Source of the DNA: an uncultured Eubacteriales bacterium
GTDB taxonomy: Bacteria; Bacillota; Clostridia; Lachnospirales; Anaerotignaceae
Assembly: GCA_949743655.1 (NCBI GenBank)
Contig: CATJUP010000074.1
Coordinates: forward strand, 1-62,747
Direction: 5' to 3'
DNA length: 62,747 nucleotides
In this document: positions 44,614 through 56,907 of the stretch, one piece after another
How positions within the stretch are numbered: position 1 is the first letter of the stretch
Layout: each line of letters starts with the position of its first letter
The notes under the pieces: model-generated
What the model saw: the letters and a program-made list of their open reading frames with translations, nothing else
Database searches by the model: none
What the model was told of the DNA's origin: nothing
Program-made: the position numbers and the translations under genes

Positions 44614-45849
44614 ATGAAGCGAAAACTAACGGCAATTATTTTAACAGCTTTATTTATGGTGTCGTTGGTAGGGTGTGAAAAAAATGAGGCTGTTGAGAGT
44701 GACTCTTTGAATAATAAAGAAACAGTAGAACTATTGCTATGGGGCGCGGAAGAGGATAAAGAACTTTTAGAAGAAATGATATATTCATTTAAAAGAGAGT
44801 ATCAAGGAGAGGCGGATTTTAATATTACTTTTGCAGTACAGGGAGAGTCTGGCTGTAAGGATGCGCTGTTAGATAATTTGGAAGAGGGAGCGGATGTATT
44901 TACATTTGCAGATGACCAATTAAGTGCCTTAGCGGCGGCTGGAGCGCTTGAACCAGTTGAAGATGCCGAGGCTGTAAAACAATATAATATACCGGCGGCG
45001 GCTGAGGCTGCTATTGTACGTAATACAGTTTATGCTTATCCACTAACATCAGATAATGGATATTTTCTATACTACAATAAACGATATTTTAGCGAAGAAG
45101 ATGTTGCAAAGCTTGATAGTATTTTGGAGACAGCGGCGTCTGAAGGTAAACTGTTTTCTATGGATTGGTCTTCGGCATGGTATGTTTATTCTTTTTTTGG
45201 GAATACAGGTATGGAAATAGGTTTAAATGATGATGGTATTACAAATTATTGTACATGGAACAGAAAAGAAGGAGATATTAAAGGTATAGATGTAGCAAGG
45301 GCAATGATGAATATTGCCAAAAGTCCTGCTTTTTCAAATAGAAATGATACAGAATTTTTGGAGGGAGTGCAAGACGGAACAGTTATTGCCGGCGTAAGCG
45401 GAGTTTGGAATGCTGTTGCTATACAACAAGTGTGGGGTGATTATACAGGAGCGACTAAACTGCCTACATATACATGCGGTGACAGTCAAATACAAATGGC
45501 TTCTTTTTCTGGTTGTAAATTAGTAGGTGTCAACTCGTATTCAAAGTATTATGAATGGGCATGTAAATTAGCGGAGTGGATAACTAATGAAAAAAATCAA
45601 AAACTGCGTTTTAGTATGAGGGGGCAAGGACCGTCAAATATTAAAGCGGCGTCTTCAATAGAAGTACAGCAATCTCCGGCTATATCGGCACTTTTAGAAC
45701 AGTCAGAATTTTCTCAGCTACAAAGAATAGGAGGAAAATTTTGGGACCCTGTGGCGGCTTTTGCTGGAAATATAGCTTCTGAAAATGTAGCAGAAGAGGA
45801 TTTGCAAAAACAATTAGATAAAATGGTTGAAGGTGTTACAGCAAGATAA
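44614..45849 (+). CDS. orphan extracellular solute-binding lipoprotein 2
   Basis: This 411-residue maltose-binding-like protein has a lipobox (VGC at about residue 21) and family-1 features such as ELLLWGAEEDKELLEEMIYSF and NGYFLYYNKRYFSEEDV. As with the first binding protein, no ABC permease or ATPase is near. A methyl-accepting chemotaxis protein gene starts 47 bases downstream, so this protein probably carries an attractant to that receptor. It is only distantly similar to binding protein 1. Confidence 0.85.
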   Translation: MKRKLTAIILTALFMVSLVGCEKNEAVESDSLNNKETVELLLWGAEEDKELLEEMIYSFKREYQGEADFNITFAVQGESGCKDALLDNLEEGADVFTFADDQLSALAAAGALEPVEDAEAVKQYNIPAAAEAAIVRNTVYAYPLTSDNGYFLYYNKRYFSEEDVAKLDSILETAASEGKLFSMDWSSAWYVYSFFGNTGMEIGLNDDGITNYCTWNRKEGDIKGIDVARAMMNIAKSPAFSNRNDTEFLEGVQDGTVIAGVSGVWNAVAIQQVWGDYTGATKLPTYTCGDSQIQMASFSGCKLVGVNSYSKYYEWACKLAEWITNEKNQKLRFSMRGQGPSNIKAASSIEVQQSPAISALLEQSEFSQLQRIGGKFWDPVAAFAGNIASENVAEEDLQKQLDKMVEGVTAR

Positions 45850-45896
45850 TTTATTTTGATGTATTTACAATTAAACGAATTTTAGGGAGGATAGTA

Positions 45897-47483
45897 ATGA
45901 ATAAAAAATTCAGTATCCAGCAGCGGCTGATACTGCCGGTTATTTTGTTGGGAGTAGTTGCAGTTATTTCTAATGTTCTGGCTGTTTTCAGCATACATAA
46001 TGTAAACTCAAATGCGTCTAAAATTGTATATAATTATATGGAGGGAAAAACACTTTTAGCAGAAATACGCCGTTCAACAATGAATATTCACAAAATGGCT
46101 CTATCTCATATTATTGCCACAGATTATGACACAATGATTGAAGTTGTGACAGAAATTAAATATGAAGAGGCAAGTCTTGAAAGTGTACTTGAAACATATA
46201 GTGTATATGTAAATGAGGAAGAAAATGGTTTATATAATGAATTGATGAATAATTATGACTCTTTTAAACATTCGCTTGTTTTTCTGCTATGCGCCAGTGC
46301 TGACAGTAATACTGAAAAGGCTTATGCTCTTGCCAATGGCGATGTGGCGATGTATGGAGGAGCTATTGAGAATGATATAGCAGAATTGTATAATTCTATT
46401 ACGGCAAGAACTGAAACAGCAAGACAAGGACTTAGTATAGTTTATGTTATATCTCTTATAATAAGTGTTATATCTATGGTGTTGTGTTTTATTTTGGCTT
46501 TTGCGGCTATTAAAATGATTATGGAGTATGTAGTAAAGCCAATAAAGAGTGTAATGGTTACACTTCAATTAAGTTCGGAACGTGTTGATACTGTAGTAGG
46601 AGAGGTAAGAGAAAGAACAAAAACATCTAACAAAAGCGCAAAGGAGCTGTATTTATTAGCGGAAAGACTTTCAGGCAATATTAATCAGGTAGCAGACAGT
46701 GCATCTGACATAAATACAAGTGTGGCAAGCATAAAAAAAGATGTATATAACATTGCAGAGGAATGTTCTAAAATTACAAAATATTCTGTAAATATGAAGA
46801 GCAGAGCCAATGAAATGGAGCAATCAGCTCAGATGAATACTAAAAATATTAGCGATAAAGTGGCTGATATGCTAACAGTGTTAAACACAGCCATTGAAAA
46901 TAGTCGAAGTGTTGAACAAATTAATATTTTAGTAAAAGATATTTTGGCAATAGCGGACAATACAAATCTTATAGCGCTTAATGCATCTATTGAGGCTACT
47001 AAAGCAGGAGCCGCGGGGGCGGGATTTGCTGTTGTGGCGCATGAAATTAGGGCGCTTGCGGATTTATGTGGTGAAACAGCTGGACGTATTCAAAAAATTA
47101 ACAAGAATGTTACAGGAGCGGTATACAATCTTTCAGGAAATGTTCAGGATTTGGTGGATTACTTGAATAAAACTATTTTGACAGAATTTCGTGAGTTTAT
47201 AGCATCTGGACAACAGTATAGAAAAGATGCTACATATATTGAAGATGCTATGGATGAGTTTAATCAAAAAGCAGAACATTTGAGAAATTCTATGAATGAA
47301 ATAGCATTGTCTATTGAAAGTATTACAAAGGCTATTGATGAGGGCGCGAATGGTATTGCAGGTGTGGCAGGAAGCACACGAAGTATGGTGGGAAATATGA
47401 CGGATATTGCGGCACGTATGGACACAAATAAAGAAATTGTGGAAGAGCTAAAAAAGCAAACGGATATGCTCGCGAATTTATAA
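45897..47483 (+). CDS. methyl-accepting chemotaxis protein 1
   Basis: This 528-residue receptor has a first membrane segment at about 13-35, an extracellular four-helix-bundle-like region of about 145 residues, a second segment at about 182-208, and a cytoplasmic coiled coil. The hairpin tip reads NTNLIALNASIEATKAGAAGAGF then VVAHEIRALADLC. It is recognisable but diverged from the usual VVADEVR form (Asp to His). There is no clear HAMP match. It is paired with the upstream binding protein. AGGGAGG precedes the start. Confidence 0.88.
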   Translation: MNKKFSIQQRLILPVILLGVVAVISNVLAVFSIHNVNSNASKIVYNYMEGKTLLAEIRRSTMNIHKMALSHIIATDYDTMIEVVTEIKYEEASLESVLETYSVYVNEEENGLYNELMNNYDSFKHSLVFLLCASADSNTEKAYALANGDVAMYGGAIENDIAELYNSITARTETARQGLSIVYVISLIISVISMVLCFILAFAAIKMIMEYVVKPIKSVMVTLQLSSERVDTVVGEVRERTKTSNKSAKELYLLAERLSGNINQVADSASDINTSVASIKKDVYNIAEECSKITKYSVNMKSRANEMEQSAQMNTKNISDKVADMLTVLNTAIENSRSVEQINILVKDILAIADNTNLIALNASIEATKAGAAGAGFAVVAHEIRALADLCGETAGRIQKINKNVTGAVYNLSGNVQDLVDYLNKTILTEFREFIASGQQYRKDATYIEDAMDEFNQKAEHLRNSMNEIALSIESITKAIDEGANGIAGVAGSTRSMVGNMTDIAARMDTNKEIVEELKKQTDMLANL

Positions 47484-47557
47484 TAAATGATTTGAAATTT
47501 TGAAATGAATGTATTACATATTTACAAAAAATATTATGCAGTTGGGTAATTAATATT

Positions 47558-47596
47558 AAAAAAGCGATGTGATATGAATAACACACCGCTTTTTTT
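47558..47596. terminator. bidirectional terminator between chemoreceptor genes
   Basis: AAAAAAGCG and CGCTTTTTT flank an imperfect inner GTG/CAC stem. A-run and T-run on either side serve both converging genes. Confidence 0.8.
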
Positions 47597-47643
47597 GAGC
47601 TTAGTCCAACTATTATAAATTAAAATTATAACATTTTTGTTTT

Positions 47644-49617
47644 TTAGTCTTTTGCAAGATTAAATTGATTTACTAATTCTTTTAGGTTAGTTGCTTCTTC
47701 TAACAGCTGTTGGCTAACAGAAGCACTTTGTTCCGATGTTGCGCTATTTGTTTGAATAACAGAAGCAATTTGGTCTACACCTGTGTTTACCTGTTCAATA
47801 GCTAAAGTCTGTCTTTCTATGGCATCCACTACAATATTCATTTGTGTAGATACATTGCCGGCAAAAGTGCTTGTGCGTTCAAGAGACTCTGTCACTTTTG
47901 ATACAACTTCTCCGCCTTCGGAGACTGATTTAATAGAGTGTTCAATCAATTCTTTAGTAGCCTTAGCAGCCTCATCAGATTTAGACGCAAGATTACGTAC
48001 CTCATCAGCAACAACAGCAAAACCCTTGCCAGAAGCACCAGCACGTGCAGCCTCTACAGCAGCGTTTAAAGCTAAAATGTTGGTTTGAAATGCTATGCTT
48101 TCTATAGTTTCTATAATAGCTGATATTTCTTTGGAAGAACTAGAAATCTTTTCCATAGCGTTATTCAAATCGCTAACATGTTCAACACTTATATTCAACT
48201 GCATACCAGCCTGCTCCACAAAATGTTCTGCTTGTTTTGCGGCGGAACTGGTTTGTTTTGCGCTGGTTGATATTTCACCAATAGTAGCGGCTAATTCTTC
48301 AACCGAACTTGCTTGAGTCATAGAGCCTTGACTTAAAACTTGGGCACCACCAGAAACGTGGTCACTAGCGGAAGAAACTTCAGTAGCTGCTGAATTTATT
48401 TGACTCATTGTAGCACTTAACTGTACTTTTAGTGTTTGTATAGATTTTAATATTCCATTAAAATCACCAACATAGGCGTCTTGGCGTGCAGATTTTATAT
48501 CAAAATTCTTTCCAGCCATTTCTGTAAGCATATAGCTTATGTCGTGAATTATGGCGTTAAGCCCCTCCACTAAATCTGCTGTTGACCTGGTTAGTTCAGC
48601 CGTTTCATCATGACCATGACTTTGAGGCACAGGAGTTTCCAAATCACCTTCAACAAGTTGTTTCATTCGCTTAGCACAAGCGCGCATAGGAACGCTAATG
48701 TTGTTAGCTAATTTAAGCGCCACAAATACAGATACTATTATAGAAATTAGCATAACAGCTATATTAGCAAACATGGCAAAGTATGTGTCAGCCAAATAAT
48801 CTTTTTTCATGGCTGTAACAGCCACACTCCAACCGTCAGTACCGCCAACTGGGGCATAAGCCGCAAACCGAGGACCAGCAGAAGTATTAAAACTGTCGAA
48901 GCCTTCATTGCCCTGACGCATATTATTGTGTATTGCGGCTAACTCATTTAAAGACGTGTCATTTTCAGCTTCTCGTTCAATGTTCTGGGTGGTAATAGTA
49001 TCTAATGTATTATCTGCAATAGTGTCACCAGATTTGTTAATCATGTATGCGTGGCTGCTTTCACTTACTTTTATAGAAGAGACAATGTTGTTCAAAAATG
49101 TCTCTGGAGGCACAAAATAAATTACGCCTACAATTTTAGAACTTTGATTGCCGTCAGAATAAAGCGGAGCGGCAACCATTATAGAAAGCTCGCCAGTGAT
49201 TTTGCTTACTAATGGCTCAGAAACATATACATTTCCATTCATAGCTTGCTTTACATATTCGCGGTCAGAATAATCATTTCCATCAAAAATACTAATTCCG
49301 TCAGCACCTACTATATTACCGCGCTGAAAACCGTGCATACTTACTCTTTCATCTATAATAGAACGTTTTTCTTCCACTGACACATTGGCATCAGATAGCT
49401 GAGGAATACAGCCTGTATCCATAGCTACATTTCTATATGCTCCTAATTCCTGCTCAATACGTTCTCCGGCAAGTACAGCTGTTTCTCTCATCATTTGTTC
49501 TACTGTAGCAAGCGTACTCCTATAGTTGAGTGCCATGCTAGACAGACCAACAGCAAGCAGAGCGATGAGAACTGTTGAAATTAGACAGATTGTGATTTTT
49601 TTTCTAATGCTGTTCAT
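47644..49617 (-). CDS. methyl-accepting chemotaxis protein 2
   Basis: This 657-residue receptor has a membrane segment at about 10-30, a large extracellular Cache-type sensor domain (GFQRGNIVGADGISIFDGND, VAAPLYSDGNQSSKIVGVIYFV), a second segment at about 285-305, and a HAMP-like stretch (NNISVPMRACAKRMKQLVEGDL). The signalling hairpin is FQTNILALNAAVEAARAG then GFAVVADEVRNLA. All elements are standard and intact. It is monocistronic, with its own promoter carrying an inverted repeat. Confidence 0.95.
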   Translation of the reverse strand: MNSIRKKITICLISTVLIALLAVGLSSMALNYRSTLATVEQMMRETAVLAGERIEQELGAYRNVAMDTGCIPQLSDANVSVEEKRSIIDERVSMHGFQRGNIVGADGISIFDGNDYSDREYVKQAMNGNVYVSEPLVSKITGELSIMVAAPLYSDGNQSSKIVGVIYFVPPETFLNNIVSSIKVSESSHAYMINKSGDTIADNTLDTITTQNIEREAENDTSLNELAAIHNNMRQGNEGFDSFNTSAGPRFAAYAPVGGTDGWSVAVTAMKKDYLADTYFAMFANIAVMLISIIVSVFVALKLANNISVPMRACAKRMKQLVEGDLETPVPQSHGHDETAELTRSTADLVEGLNAIIHDISYMLTEMAGKNFDIKSARQDAYVGDFNGILKSIQTLKVQLSATMSQINSAATEVSSASDHVSGGAQVLSQGSMTQASSVEELAATIGEISTSAKQTSSAAKQAEHFVEQAGMQLNISVEHVSDLNNAMEKISSSSKEISAIIETIESIAFQTNILALNAAVEAARAGASGKGFAVVADEVRNLASKSDEAAKATKELIEHSIKSVSEGGEVVSKVTESLERTSTFAGNVSTQMNIVVDAIERQTLAIEQVNTGVDQIASVIQTNSATSEQSASVSQQLLEEATNLKELVNQFNLAKD

Positions 49618-49677
49618 TTAAGTACACTCCCCCAATACTATAATTTATTGCACCATAACCCACTAAAATTTAACTTT

Positions 49678-49707
49678 ATTATAGAATATTTGACATTGAA
49701 TTGTCAA
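49678..49707 (-). promoter_or_regulatory. chemoreceptor 2 promoter with overlapping inverted repeat
   Basis: On the minus strand TTGACA (49702-49707), 18 bases, TATAAT (49678-49683). The -35 box is one arm of a perfect inverted repeat TTGACA-N6-TGTCAA (49690-49707), which may be a regulator site. Confidence 0.65.
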
Positions 49708-50162
49708 TAATTAGACATTAACTATCAATGGATTACGCACTAACAGAAGTTAAAAAATAGCCCAAAAAACATCATATAAGAATTGCAATAGTTTACCTAT
49801 TAATATTTATTATTTTGTATGAATAAAAAAAATGACCTAAAACCGTAATATGAATGTTATAAAGCTAAAAATTAAAATAAATATAAAAATAAAAATGAAC
49901 ACAACAGTATAAAAACTAAAGAAAAATCAATATTTTGTTTTTATTTGTATTAAAATTAAAAACAGACGTTATAAATTGATATTTATTTAACAAGTTAAGT
50001 ATAAAAAGTAACGGAAATTTATGGCAGAATTAAAGATATAAAAGATTTGTGATAATTTTGTAAATTTATGGTGTCAAAATATGCACAATTTGTATGCTAA
50101 TACTATATAATAATAAATAAGGTTATAAAAATATTATTGACTGCGGCAAAGGAGGACTTTAC
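49708..50162. other. AT-rich intergenic region
   Basis: About 450 bases upstream of the hemerythrin-receiver gene. It is very A/T-rich with A-tracts. A TATAAT-like -10 is near 50105, but I see no matching -35. No RNA or ORF is recognisable. Confidence 0.5.
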
Positions 50163-51521
50163 ATGAGTGCCAAATTTGTATGGCGGAAAGAATATAATAT
50201 CGGTGTAGATATTATAGACAAGGAACATCAGAGGCTTTTTAAAATTATTAATAAACTGTTTTTGCTAAAAGAGGAAGAAAAAAACGAAAAATGGGCGTGT
50301 CAAGAGGGAATTAAATTTTTTAAATCGCACGCGGTTAAACATTTTATGGACGAAGAGGCATATATGGCTTCTATTGGTTACAAGGGGCTTGAACAACATA
50401 AACGAATACACACAGGATTTAGAGAAAATACACTTCCAGCACTGGAACAAGAGCTTGAGCAGACAGACTATTCTCAAGATGCTATGGAGCATTTTTTAGG
50501 TGTTTGTACAGGCTGGCTGATTGGACACACAATTACAGAGGATTTTTCAATTACTGGAAAACGGGAAAGAAAATGGAAAGATATTCTTTCATATGAAGAG
50601 ACTGAAGCTATTAAAAAAGTAATAATTCAGCTTGTATTTGATATGTTTCATTTAGAGTCTCAAATGATAAGTGACACTTATTGCGGAGAAAAATTTGGTA
50701 AGGGTGTATATTACCGTCTTGTATATATTAAGGATAAATATAAAGAAAAACAGGAAATTATTTTGGCTTTTGAAGAAAAACTACTTATAAATACAGTTGG
50801 AAAAGTTATGGGGCTTCATTCCAATAGATTGGATAATATGCTGCTCCATGCCGCCAGACATATGGCACGGCAATTTGTAGAACGTATTATGAAGCACTTT
50901 CCAGATACAGAAACATACGAACTTAAAGAGGAAAGTCTGCTGACTTATGAACAGTTTCAAAAAATACTTGAGTGGGGAAGATTACAAGTAGGATTGCTGT
51001 TTAATACAGGTGGAGCAGGGTATTTTTCGTACTGTGTAATTGCGCCTTACTTGCTTGAAAAAGGTGTTGGAACACCTATTGAAGAAGAAACCGCTATGGA
51101 TGAAGTTGACAAGTATTTAATGGAAAGAAATGAAAAAGAGAGTGACACTCAAAAGAAAAAAATACTTGTAGTTGATGATTCGATAATACTGCGAGAAGGG
51201 ATTAAACGGATGCTTGACAATGATTATGATGTAGCAACGGCGGAATCTGGTGTAGCGGCAATTAGAGCTATAACAATAAATAGACCGGATTTGGTGCTGC
51301 TGGACTATGAAATGCCTGTTTGTGATGGAAAACAAATGCTTGAAATGCTTCGTTCCGAGAAAGAATTTAATGATATTTCAGTAATATTTTTAACCGGTAA
51401 GAACGATTTAGACAGCATAACAAAAGTAATGCCGTTAAAACCGGCTGGGTATTTATTAAAACAACAAAAGCCTGAGGATATAAAAAAAGAGATAAGTACT
51501 TTTTTTAAAAAGCTAAAATAG
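50163..51521 (+). CDS. bacteriohemerythrin - CheX-like - receiver fusion
   Basis: This 452-residue protein has three parts. Residues 1-135 are a bacteriohemerythrin with the di-iron ligand pattern (H22, H56, H60, E64, H79, H83, then GHTITED). Residues of about 160-320 resemble a CheX/CheC-like region, a weak match by eye (KLLINTVGKVMGLHS, AARHMARQFVERIMK). The C terminus is a CheY-type receiver (KILVVDDSIILREG, phospho-acceptor in VLLDYEMPVCDG). It has no membrane segment. It probably couples oxygen or redox state to chemotaxis or another phosphorelay. AAAGGAGG precedes the start. It is divergent from chemoreceptor 2. Confidence 0.85.
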   Translation: MSAKFVWRKEYNIGVDIIDKEHQRLFKIINKLFLLKEEEKNEKWACQEGIKFFKSHAVKHFMDEEAYMASIGYKGLEQHKRIHTGFRENTLPALEQELEQTDYSQDAMEHFLGVCTGWLIGHTITEDFSITGKRERKWKDILSYEETEAIKKVIIQLVFDMFHLESQMISDTYCGEKFGKGVYYRLVYIKDKYKEKQEIILAFEEKLLINTVGKVMGLHSNRLDNMLLHAARHMARQFVERIMKHFPDTETYELKEESLLTYEQFQKILEWGRLQVGLLFNTGGAGYFSYCVIAPYLLEKGVGTPIEEETAMDEVDKYLMERNEKESDTQKKKILVVDDSIILREGIKRMLDNDYDVATAESGVAAIRAITINRPDLVLLDYEMPVCDGKQMLEMLRSEKEFNDISVIFLTGKNDLDSITKVMPLKPAGYLLKQQKPEDIKKEISTFFKKLK

Positions 51522-51541
51522 CAAATTTATAATAATTATGT

Positions 51542-51580
51542 GGAGTCGTTAGTATATGATTACAAGCGGCTTCATTTTTA
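51542..51580 (+). terminator. probable terminator with G-U pairs
   Basis: GGAGTCGTT can pair with AAGCGGCTTC as RNA using G-U pairs (about 9 bp), followed by ATTTTT. Confidence 0.5.
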
Positions 51581-52223
51581 AATTTATGCTAATTAAAATA
51601 ATTGGGTTATAATATAGACGCAATAGTATTAAATAAAAAACAATAAAACAAATAAGCATATGTTTTTATAAATATTGCTTTTTTCTGTGAATAATTAAGA
51701 GTTAGTGTTTACGATAACTTAAAATATTTTAAGTTTTTAACAATTATATAAGAAACAAAAATATAGTATTTAACTAAAATTTATGGGCAAAAATAAATTA
51801 ATTATTTTTATAAAACATTTTTATACAAACCATTGAAATCAAAAAATGTATTATTAAAACTAAAAAAAGTCACAAAAGGGTTTATATATTGACAAAACCA
51901 TTTAATTAATTTATAATTAATTATTGTAAAACTGAGATATATAGGCAATTTATTAAAAAAAATTATAAAAAATAGCAATGTTATTTTATAAAATATGTAT
52001 ATTTTTAATAAATTTATAAATATAACTCAAAATAAAAAATAGTTAATAAAATAACATATATTATTTTATGTTAAGTGAATTTGTTTTTATTATCTCAACA
52101 TATGTATATTTTTCCGGCTATGCGGATGAATATAAAAAAGACTGATATTTTTATCAGTCATAATATTGCCAGAGCTATATTAAATTTAATATGGTATGGC
52201 TTATATAAGAGAGGTGATTAAAA
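51581..52223. other. long AT-rich region and V-ATPase leader
   Basis: About 640 bases without a gene. The first part is featureless A/T-rich DNA. The V-ATPase promoter is at 51889-51917, leaving an untranslated leader of about 300 bases with a hairpin (GACTGATA/TATCAGTC, 52140-52160) about 65 bases before the first ATG. No known riboswitch or RNA motif was recognised. Confidence 0.6.
51889..51917 (+). promoter_or_regulatory. consensus promoter of the V-ATPase operon
   Basis: TTGACA, exactly 17 bases, TATAAT: a perfect SigA consensus match. Confidence 0.8.
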
Positions 52224-52536
52224 ATGGCTTTTGAAGTAATCAAAAATATTGTTGAGACCGAAAATAATATAAATTTATCTAAGGTCAACGCCGCGGCTGA
52301 TGCTCAAAAAATAAAGGCTGACGCTATGGCAAAAGCAGATGCTTTGATTGCCGATGTAAGGCAAAACGCTAAGCAGGATGAAAAAAAAGCGGTACAAAAA
52401 GCAATAAATGATAGCCAGCCTGAAGTTGACAAGATTATGGCAGACGCTACTAAAGTATGCGAAAATATTAAAAGCGTTGCCGAAAAAAACTTTAAAAAGG
52501 CTGTTGAGGCTGTAATTGGAAAGGTTGTGGGTTTAA

Positions 52537-52550
<14 letters not shown>
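52224..52550 (+). CDS. ntpF: V-type ATPase subunit H/G (peripheral stalk)
   Basis: This 108-residue, almost wholly helical and charged protein (EVIKNIVETENNINLSKVNA, then ADAQKIKADAMAKADALIAD) forms a coiled coil with subunit E in the peripheral stalk. Its place as first gene of the operon matches Enterococcus ntpF and archaeal ahaH. The stop overlaps subunit I by 14 bases. AGAGGTG precedes the start. Confidence 0.85.
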
Positions 52551-54968
<2,418 letters not shown>

Positions 54969-55008
54969 TTATGATAATATAAAATTTGAAAAGGGGGTAT
55001 AAGCTCGT

Positions 55009-55578
55009 ATGAGTATGGGTAACGGACAGACCCTTATAGACAAAATTATTTCAGATGCCAAAGTTTTAACAGATGATGTTATAGCTAAAGCAAATGATGA
55101 GGCTAATGAAATAATGACAGCCGCCAAGACTAAAGCGGCTAAGGAAAAAGCAAAATTTGATGAAATGGCTAAACAAGAAGCTCAAAAAGCGGTCGCTAAA
55201 GAAATTTCATCGGCTGAAATGAGAGCTAAAAAACTTATATTATCTCAAAAACAGGAGTGTCTTGAGGAAGTTTTAAAAGAAGCCGAAAACAAACTGCTTT
55301 CATTATCTGGTGATAAATATAAAGATACAATTATCACTATGATTAAAAACGCTAATGTTGACTCTGAATGTGAGATTATTTTATCTAAAAAAGATAAAGA
55401 CTCTTTTGGCGATGAAATATCTCAAATGGATTATAAAGTTAGTGGTGAGGTTAGAGATATTGACGGCGGATTTATAGTTAAAAATGGTGATATAGAGTAT
55501 AACTACTCTTTTAAATCAATTATTTCGGTACAAAGGGAAGACATATTACAGCTTGCAGCGGGCATACTGTTTGTTTAA
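55009..55578 (+). CDS. ntpE: V-type ATPase subunit E (peripheral stalk)
   Basis: This 189-residue protein has a long N-terminal helix (about 10-90; rich in Ala, Lys and Glu) and a globular C-terminal domain with SVQREDILQLAAGILF. It pairs with the first gene product to form the stator stalk. AAGGGGG precedes the start. Confidence 0.88.
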   Translation: MSMGNGQTLIDKIISDAKVLTDDVIAKANDEANEIMTAAKTKAAKEKAKFDEMAKQEAQKAVAKEISSAEMRAKKLILSQKQECLEEVLKEAENKLLSLSGDKYKDTIITMIKNANVDSECEIILSKKDKDSFGDEISQMDYKVSGEVRDIDGGFIVKNGDIEYNYSFKSIISVQREDILQLAAGILFV

Positions 55579-55590
55579 GGAGGTGCCATA

Positions 55591-56565
55591 ATGGGAAAAG
55601 AAAAGATTTATCCTTACGCTGTGGCGCGAATTAGAATGCTTGAAAATTCCCTTATTACGGAAAAGACTTACACACAGCTTATAGAGGCGAGAACGGCTGA
55701 GGACGTGTTTAAAATTCTTTCCGAAACCGGATATGGCGAAGAAAATGATATAAACGCCAAAAACTATGAAAAGGCTTTATCAAACAGGCTTTCAAGGGCT
55801 TATAACAACGTTAGTGAGCTTGTTCCTAAAGAAAACTTTATTGATGTGTTTTTGATTAAAAATGATTATCAAAATTTAAAAGTGCTTGTTAAAAGCGATA
55901 TATCTGGCATAGATGGAGAGCAGTATATAGTTGGTGGTACTATAATACCTTTTAAGGATATGAAAGAGGCTTTTGATACTAAAAACTATGCTTTTCTTAC
56001 AGGCAACATGGCTAAAGCCATAGCCGAAAGTTATGATGGATATGCTAAAACGCAAAACGGACAAATTATAGATAACGTTATGGATAGAGCGGCTTTTGAT
56101 GATATGCTTAATACAGCCAAAAAAAGTGGAATTAAATTTGTTGAGGAATATGTGCGTATGCTTTGTGATATTACAAATATTAAAAGCTATGCTCGTGTTA
56201 AGAGTATGAAAAAAAGTATATCGGATTTTGAGTCTGTATTTGTATACGGCGGAACAATAAGCCTTGATGTGTTTAAAAAAGCGTTTAACTCTGAAGGTGT
56301 TTCGAGCGAGTTTAAAGACACTGCTTACGCCGAGCTTTGCTCAAAACTGGATGGTGGCTTTACAGTATTTGAAAAAAGTTGCGATGATTATATAATGGGC
56401 TTTATGAGAACGGCTAAATACAAAAGTCTTACTGTAGAACCTCTTTTGGCATATATTTATGCTGTTGAAACAGAGGTAAAAACCGTAAGGATAATTGTAA
56501 ATGGTAAGCTGAACAATATTAATACCGATATAATAAAGGAAAGGTTGAGGAGCGCTTATGTATAA
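55591..56565 (+). CDS. ntpC: V-type ATPase subunit C (d-type, rotor socket)
   Basis: This 324-residue helical protein couples the central shaft to the K ring. Family runs are YPYAVARIRMLENSLITEKTY, FLIKNDYQNLKVLVKSDI and YIYAVETEVKTVRIIVNGKL. AGGAGG precedes the start. It overlaps subunit F by 8 bases. Confidence 0.93.
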   Translation: MGKEKIYPYAVARIRMLENSLITEKTYTQLIEARTAEDVFKILSETGYGEENDINAKNYEKALSNRLSRAYNNVSELVPKENFIDVFLIKNDYQNLKVLVKSDISGIDGEQYIVGGTIIPFKDMKEAFDTKNYAFLTGNMAKAIAESYDGYAKTQNGQIIDNVMDRAAFDDMLNTAKKSGIKFVEEYVRMLCDITNIKSYARVKSMKKSISDFESVFVYGGTISLDVFKKAFNSEGVSSEFKDTAYAELCSKLDGGFTVFEKSCDDYIMGFMRTAKYKSLTVEPLLAYIYAVETEVKTVRIIVNGKLNNINTDIIKERLRSAYV

Positions 56566-56878
56566 AGTGGCGGTTTTGGGAGACAAAGACACCGTAATGG
56601 GCTTTACTGCTTTAGGAATTGATGTTTTCCCTGTTTATGACGCTGACGAGGTTAAAAAATCCATACATAGGCTGGTGGAGGAAGGCTACGCTATAATTTA
56701 TATTACAGAACAGTGTTCGCTTTTAGCTAAAGATACTGTTGCTAAATATAAAGATAACGAACTTCCGGCTATTATTGTTATACCTGGAATTACCGGCAGT
56801 ATGGGTATTGGTATGAACGAGGTAAGAGAATCCGCAAAACGCGCTATAGGCGCTGACGTTTTATTTGGTGATGATTAA
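56558..56878 (+). CDS. ntpG: V-type ATPase subunit F
   Basis: This 106-residue central-shaft subunit shows KVAVLGDKDTVMGFTALGID and GYAIIYITEQCS, typical of V-type F subunits (NtpG in Enterococcus). The start overlaps the end of subunit C, with GAGGAG upstream. Confidence 0.93.
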   Translation: MYKVAVLGDKDTVMGFTALGIDVFPVYDADEVKKSIHRLVEEGYAIIYITEQCSLLAKDTVAKYKDNELPAIIVIPGITGSMGIGMNEVRESAKRAIGADVLFGDD

Positions 56879-56907
56879 AACTATAAGAATTGAGTGCTGA
56901 TAATATA

